Source: an uncultured Oscillospiraceae bacterium (GTDB taxonomy: Bacteria; Bacillota; Clostridia; Oscillospirales; Ruminococcaceae). Taken from it: a stretch of 9,538 nt of DNA. Position numbers and translations under genes: made by a program. Below, piece after piece: positions 7,401 to 9,538 of the stretch. The notes below the pieces were generated by a model. The model was not told the DNA's origin, ran no database searches, and worked only from the letters and a program-made list of their open reading frames with translations. Within the stretch, counting starts at the first letter, position 1. The number at the start of each line of letters is the position of its first letter. The stretch is taken from the NCBI GenBank assembly GCA_910587465.1, contig CAJUMS010000093.1, positions 1-9,538 on the forward strand, written 5' to 3'.

Positions 7401-7701
7401 TTCCGTTCGTATAGAGCGCGGAATTGACGGCACCGCTAATGAACCCATCAGAATGATCGCCGATCCCGAGGCGGCTTCCAGACCCGTATTCGATTTCAGC
7501 AAGGCTTGCGAGGGCTTCAGGCTCGGCGGCAGCTACTGGGTAATGAAGGGCTTTGATGTAACCAATTCGGGCAACGGTCTGGCGGGCTTCCGTGTTTGCG
7601 GCAACAACAACACGCTCGATCAAATCGATGCATACAATAACGGCAACACAGGTATTCAGATCAGTGCATTCAGAGACAGCAATGACCCGCGCGATCTCTG
7701 A
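4468..7701 (+). CDS. Secreted multi-module family-9 pectate lyase, N-terminal section up to an in-frame TGA
   Basis: This section encodes 1,077 residues and ends at TGA 7699-7701; the same frame continues to 9072. It starts with a Sec signal peptide: basic n-region MKTKSINK, hydrophobic core, likely cleavage after A-R-A at 31. Two near-identical beta-rich modules follow (41-192 and 199-350), probably carbohydrate- or surface-binding. Next come two FN3/Ig-like sandwiches (about 365-455 and 460-544), a larger beta-sandwich of the laminin-G/concanavalin type (about 545-812), an acidic Pro/Ala/Glu linker (814-832), another Ig-like domain (833-930) and the first part of a right-handed parallel beta-helix (from about 933, KNLYIAPHGKSTGNGG...). 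The helix start matches polysaccharide lyase family 9. This section lacks the predicted active-site residues and the wall anchor, so alone it would be a secreted, soluble, inactive binding protein. A strong promoter and RBS suggest high expression. Module names other than the signal peptide and PL9 are fold-level judgements. Confidence 0.8.
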   Translation: MKTKSINKFAAVLLALAMLLTLIPLSPIARAEDTAADNGAYVLDAANLTNVQDKNNGTFTDGQEPVAAGTDNYFKIHVDKNTRFDTSSKSFDDGYAGTQRINFNGGTKTDSFVNSIEFTAKYPATVKVWWLSGDVGRYVALFDQSGSEVVKTDAATGKNDVSYIDTFEVPAAGKYYIGNVDKTNYIFKIEVTEHAPVTYELDAAKLTNVQDKNNGTFTDGQEPVAAGTEDFFKIHVDKNTRFDTSSKSFDDGYAGTQRINFNGGTKTDSFVNSIEFTVAGPATAKVWWLSGDVGRYVALFDQSGSEVGRTAAATGKNDVSYIDTFDISAAGKYYIGNVDKTNYIFKIEVTAGAGEIVRGDWGNVAAPVINDVSASGSKIQVTVNANVGTDGGDEVVVKMLDSDGNVVDTKRSLAAKDEHTLEFTPTATDTYTFTATLSREGETDKDAASDASCDFTLPLGKPTIASVTSMGGGKMAIAWSAVSEADKYYIYCNGEKVGETETTAFTVEGLTVGDTPEFTVSAVRGEEEGAQSAGVTAKVTAEEQRVWAHTHYGPSASSSSANKYSGNLNEDGEVTVISTAGKIQPNNADGLSFYYTAIPNDLNFTLRANVHIDSWTYSNGQEGFGMLAIDSLPEKLGQATHWTNQYMLAVSKMEYTWDDENGKVSYDGIGTKYSMKLGIGVNTKLGITPELMPKLLVADTDTVKAVAPGTQYPLEFSAVGSAKGTYNIVGNATNPDKIDGTIYEITDFIFEIQRNNTGYFLTYYAQDGKTVIGRQKFYDPNALSLLDQDNVYVGFFASRNAEATFSNVVLTTIAPADDAPAEEMPVEEVTPVINITSASVANSEDYTLMLNANVNGTAAITLNGVADEDGMLTANELFKRELTLAKRNGNRITVLFTPDPDQDLGEGKRLANSDPITVEITVNYDTKFANQKNLYIAPHGKSTGNGGSDYPLDVYTAVKVVKPGQTIVVMEGTYNLTSSVRIERGIDGTANEPIRMIADPEAASRPVFDFSKACEGFRLGGSYWVMKGFDVTNSGNGLAGFRVCGNNNTLDQIDAYNNGNTGIQISAFRDSNDPRDL
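4588..5043 (+). repeat. Tandem module copy 1 (152 codons)
   Basis: First of two direct in-frame copies with a period of exactly 474 bp (158 codons), separated by a six-residue linker. The copies are identical at 137 of 152 residues by hand alignment, with tracts of about 50 identical bases. Landmarks: NNGTFTDGQEPVAAGT, KTDSFVNSIEFT and KVWWLSGDVGRYVALFDQSG. The aromatic-rich KVWWLSG could be a ligand-contact surface. The family was not identified with certainty. Confidence 0.9.
5062..5517 (+). repeat. Tandem module copy 2 (152 codons)
   Basis: Second copy of the 152-residue module. Differences from copy 1 cluster at TAKYPATV versus TVAGPATA, at EVVKTDA versus EVGRTAA, and at EVPAAGK versus DISAAGK. 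Most of the rest is identical at the protein level and largely at the DNA level, which points to a recent duplication or ongoing gene conversion. Confidence 0.9.
7699..7701 (+). other. In-frame TGA replacing an expected Trp codon in the lyase domain
   Basis: The local sequence is GAT CTC TGA CCG CAG AAC AAC, giving D-L-stop-P-Q-N-N (position 1078). A single third-base change (TGG to TGA) accounts for it, and PL9 proteins usually read W-P-x-N-N at this point (from memory of the family). The frame is open for 1,077 codons before and 456 codons after, with no other lesion. The base after the stop is C, a context known in bacteria for weaker UGA termination. Confidence 0.9.
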
Positions 7702-9072
7702 CCGCAGAACAACCTTATCCTCAACTGCACTTCCTTTAACAACGCTGACGCGGGTTATGAGGACGCAGACGGCTTCGCTGCAAAGCTGACTATCGGCGAA
7801 GGCAACGTATTTGACGGCTGTGCGGCTTATAACAACGCCGACGATGGTTGGGATCTGTTCGCTAAGGTATCTTCGGGTTCTATCGGCTCTGTTACTATAA
7901 GAAATTGTATCGCATACAACAACGGTTTCTTGCTCGACGGCACTGACGCGGGTAACGGTAACGGCTTCAAGCTGGGTGGTGATAATCTTCCCGGCGGTCA
8001 TAAGCTCATCAACTCCGTTGCGTTCAATAACAAGGCGGATGGTATCACCTCGAACTCCTGTCCCGACATTCAGGTAATCGGCTGCTCGTCGTTCAACAAC
8101 GGCAAGTATAACCTTAATCTGTACACCAATAATGCGGGCACTGCTACTGCGTTCAAGGTTAATAATTGTGTGTCCTTTATAAATAATGGCAATGGGAACT
8201 CAGATAGGGTCAAAACGAACACTAATGACAGTTCCGATTACATTAGCGAAACAAACTATATGTGGAACGGCTCCAAGAGCGTGAACAGCGTAAACGAGGA
8301 AATCACCGCGGATATGTTCGAGACGCTGGTATTTGGCGGTCTTGTGCGCAGAGATGACGGAACTATCGATCTTAAGGGCTTTATGAAGCTTAACGATAAG
8401 GCTCCTGATAATACAGGTGCTGATCTTGATAAAGAGGGCGGTTCTACCTCTTCCGGCGACGTTGGAGAGATTACTCCCGACGAGACACTTCCCGCGCCGG
8501 ATATATCAAGACCATATAACCCGACTGCTCCTTCCACTCCATCCGACAACAATTCCATTGAGTTTGAGGATGAGGATACGGATATTGAAGTAACGGCTCC
8601 CGCGGGTGCGTTTGACAGCGCTGACGATATCAAGTTCAAAGCAGAACCCGTTCTTGAGGAGACCACCGGAAATACATTTACATTTGATCTCACATTCACA
8701 GACGGCAACGGAAACAAGGTTCAGCCCAAGATTGCTGTTACCGTAAGAATTCCCGTACCGGCGGCTCTTGTTGGCAAAACGATTTACGTATACCACGTCG
8801 AGAACAACGGCAGCTATACGGAGATCGACTGCAAGGTTGAAGACGGAATAGTAGTATTTACTGCTTCAAGCTTTAGCAAGTACATCATTACAAGCGAAAA
8901 GCTTAACGGTTCCGATAATTCGGACGATAACGGCAATAATTCCGATACACCCGCTACGTCTGCATCTCCCGATACATCTAACCCGTCCACAGGTGCCGGT
9001 CTCCCCGCGGCGGGTATGGCAGCTGCACTTGTAAGTCTGGCAGTAGTTTGCGTTTTCAAGCGCAAGCATTGA
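7702..9072 (+). CDS. PL9 pectate lyase, C-terminal section with active site and wall anchor (same frame, after TGA)
   Basis: These 456 codons continue the frame of the preceding gene. Numbering is for the full 1,534-residue product. The helix rungs include EDADGFAAKL (Asp1099, Asp1101), NADDGWDLF (Asp1125, Asp1126, Asp1129) and GNGNGFKLGG (Lys1168). The spacing of Asp1101/1125/1126/1129 equals that of the Ca2+ ligands Asp209/233/234/237 in Dickeya Pel9A, and Lys1168 fits its catalytic base Lys273 with a three-residue loop difference (Pel9A numbers recalled, not checked). PL9 enzymes cleave polygalacturonate by beta-elimination. After the helix (to about 1320) come a linker, a beta-sandwich domain (about 1363-1478, ending FSKYIITSE), an Asn/Ser/Asp-rich spacer and the anchor. 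There is no RBS or signal peptide after the stop, so independent expression of an exported product is unlikely; the TTG at 7930 is not a convincing start. The final stop is TGA followed by TAA. Confidence 0.8.
   Translation, partial: PQNNLILNCTSFNNADAGYEDADGFAAKLTIGEGNVFDGCAAYNNADDGWDLFAKVSSGSIGSVTIRNCIAYNNGFLLDGTDAGNGNGFKLGGDNLPGGHKLINSVAFNNKADGITSNSCPDIQVIGCSSFNNGKYNLNLYTNNAGTATAFKVNNCVSFINNGNGNSDRVKTNTNDSSDYISETNYMWNGSKSVNSVNEEITADMFETLVFGGLVRRDDGTIDLKGFMKLNDKAPDNTGADLDKEGGSTSSGDVGEITPDETLPAPDISRPYNPTAPSTPSDNNSIEFEDEDTDIEVTAPAGAFDSADDIKFKAEPVLEETTGNTFTFDLTFTDGNGNKVQPKIAVTVRIPVPAALVGKTIYVYHVENNGSYTEIDCKVEDGIVVFTASSFSKYIITSEKLNGSDNSDDNGNNSDTPATSASPDTSNPSTGAGLPAAGMAAALVSLAVVCVFKRKH
8980..9069 (+). 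other. Sortase-type cell-wall sorting signal (NPSTG)
   Basis: The last 30 residues hold NPSTG (1505-1509), a hydrophobic Ala/Leu/Val segment (about 1511-1530) and a basic tail KRKH. This is the three-part layout of a wall-anchored protein, with NPxTG in place of LPxTG as often seen in ruminococci. An Asn/Asp/Ser/Pro-rich spacer that would span the wall precedes it. Confidence 0.75.
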
Positions 9073-9100
9073 TAACAAGCACTGTTAAAAAATAATATTT

Positions 9101-9136
9101 CACCCCGATCTTCATATGAAGATCGGGGTGTTTTTT
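9101..9136. terminator. Bidirectional intrinsic terminator (30-bp perfect palindrome)
   Basis: Arms caccccgatcttcat and atgaagatcggggtg (9101-9130) are perfectly complementary, and TTTTTT follows at 9131-9136. On the minus strand the palindrome begins 6 bases after the feoB stop and is followed by a T-rich stretch (complement of 9086-9100), so it can serve both convergent genes. Confidence 0.93.
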
Positions 9137-9538
9137 CTAACAAAACAGCCTCGCAATATTTGCGATAACGGCACAGATAACCACACCGCACACCGTCGGG
9201 ATAACGAACGCCAGAACCGCCCATTTCCAGCCGCCTGCTTCTTTTTTTATCGTCAGCAGCGAGGTGGAGCAGGGAAAGTGCATAAGCGTGAAAATTATCA
9301 CGCACAGCGCAGTCACGGGCGTCCAACCGTTTGCCGTAAACAGATCAAGCATCTGTGCGGGGGCAATCTCCGCGAGACTGCCTTGCTGCATATAGGTCAT
9401 CACGATAAGCGGGATAACGATTTCATTCGCGGGAAGTCCGAGCAGAAATGCCGTCACGATAACGCCGTCCATTCCGATAAACCGTCCAAACGGGTCAAGA
9501 AAGCCCGTAATGCAGTTCAGCAGCGTAGTATCAGATCG
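9137..9538 (-). CDS. feoB: Ferrous iron transporter FeoB, C-terminal fragment (cut by window edge)
   Basis: The last 133 codons of a minus-strand gene whose 5' part lies beyond 9538; the stop is TAG at 9139-9137. The readable start is ...NCITGFLDPFGRFIGMDGV, typical of the second Gate region of FeoB. GLPANEIVIPLIVM, NGWTPVTALCVIIFTLMHFPCSTSLLTIKKEAG (in part) and a final transmembrane helix IPTVCGVVICAVIANIARLF follow. FeoB is a GTPase-linked inner-membrane Fe2+ importer used under anoxic conditions; the G-domain is not in view. It converges on the pectate lyase gene across a shared terminator and is probably functionally unrelated to it. Nothing in the visible part looks damaged. Confidence 0.93.
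   Translation of the reverse strand, partial: RSDTTLLNCITGFLDPFGRFIGMDGVIVTAFLLGLPANEIVIPLIVMTYMQQGSLAEIAPAQMLDLFTANGWTPVTALCVIIFTLMHFPCSTSLLTIKKEAGGWKWAVLAFVIPTVCGVVICAVIANIARLFC

Noticed and set aside
7699..7701. UGA reassigned to Trp genome-wide (code 4-like)
   Set aside because: recG ends at TGA with a terminator 5 bases later; reading on would enter the terminator hairpin. Trp is encoded by TGG throughout all genes here.
7699..7760. Selenocysteine insertion at the TGA
   Set aside because: The expected residue is Trp rather than Cys, the position is structural rather than redox-active, and I see no convincing SECIS-like hairpin just downstream.
7930..9072. Separate gene starting at TTG 7930
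   Set aside because: No Shine-Dalgarno and no signal peptide, and the start falls in the middle of a beta-helix rung; residues of the same domain are conserved in frame back to the TGA.
1..9538. CRISPR array, tRNA, rRNA, insertion sequence or prophage
   Set aside because: No short regularly spaced repeats, cloverleaf, transposase or phage-like proteins were seen.

Overview
The window looks like a chromosomal segment of a Gram-positive gut or rumen Clostridium, most likely Oscillospiraceae/Ruminococcus-like. Support: a yloU-fakA-recG housekeeping block in the Firmicutes style, strong AGGAGG ribosome binding sites, a perfect TTGACA promoter box, and a large secreted pectin-degrading protein ending in an NPSTG-hydrophobic-KRKH wall-anchor signal. 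Taxonomy is inferred from gene content and style only.

Layout. (1) 58-4107, plus strand: an operon of an Asp23/YloU-family protein, a FakA/YloV fatty-acid kinase and the RecG helicase, closed by a strong intrinsic terminator at 4112-4144. (2) 4145-4467: a non-coding interval with nested inverted repeats (4255-4362), a sigma-70-type promoter (4384-4412), an imperfect hairpin at the predicted transcript start, and a strong RBS. (3) 4468-9072: a continuous 1,534-codon frame for a secreted, multi-module, wall-anchored family-9 pectate lyase, interrupted once by an in-frame TGA at 7699-7701. (4) 9101-9136: a 30-bp perfect palindrome plus T-run, a terminator shared with (5) the C-terminal end of ferrous-iron transporter FeoB on the minus strand, cut by the window edge.

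The main observation is the TGA. It sits where PL9 lyases, as I recall the family, carry Trp (TGG in a W-P-x-N-N context). Everything on both sides stays in frame and well conserved. All predicted calcium ligands, the catalytic lysine and the wall anchor lie downstream of it. As written, the gene makes a secreted, unanchored, catalytically incomplete polypeptide of binding modules, and only readthrough or reversion would give the full enzyme. UGA is clearly a stop elsewhere in the window (recG), so a genome-wide UGA=Trp code is not supported. A recent nonsense mutation, a sequencing error, strain variation or programmed readthrough all remain open. I see no evidence for a wholly new multi-gene system.
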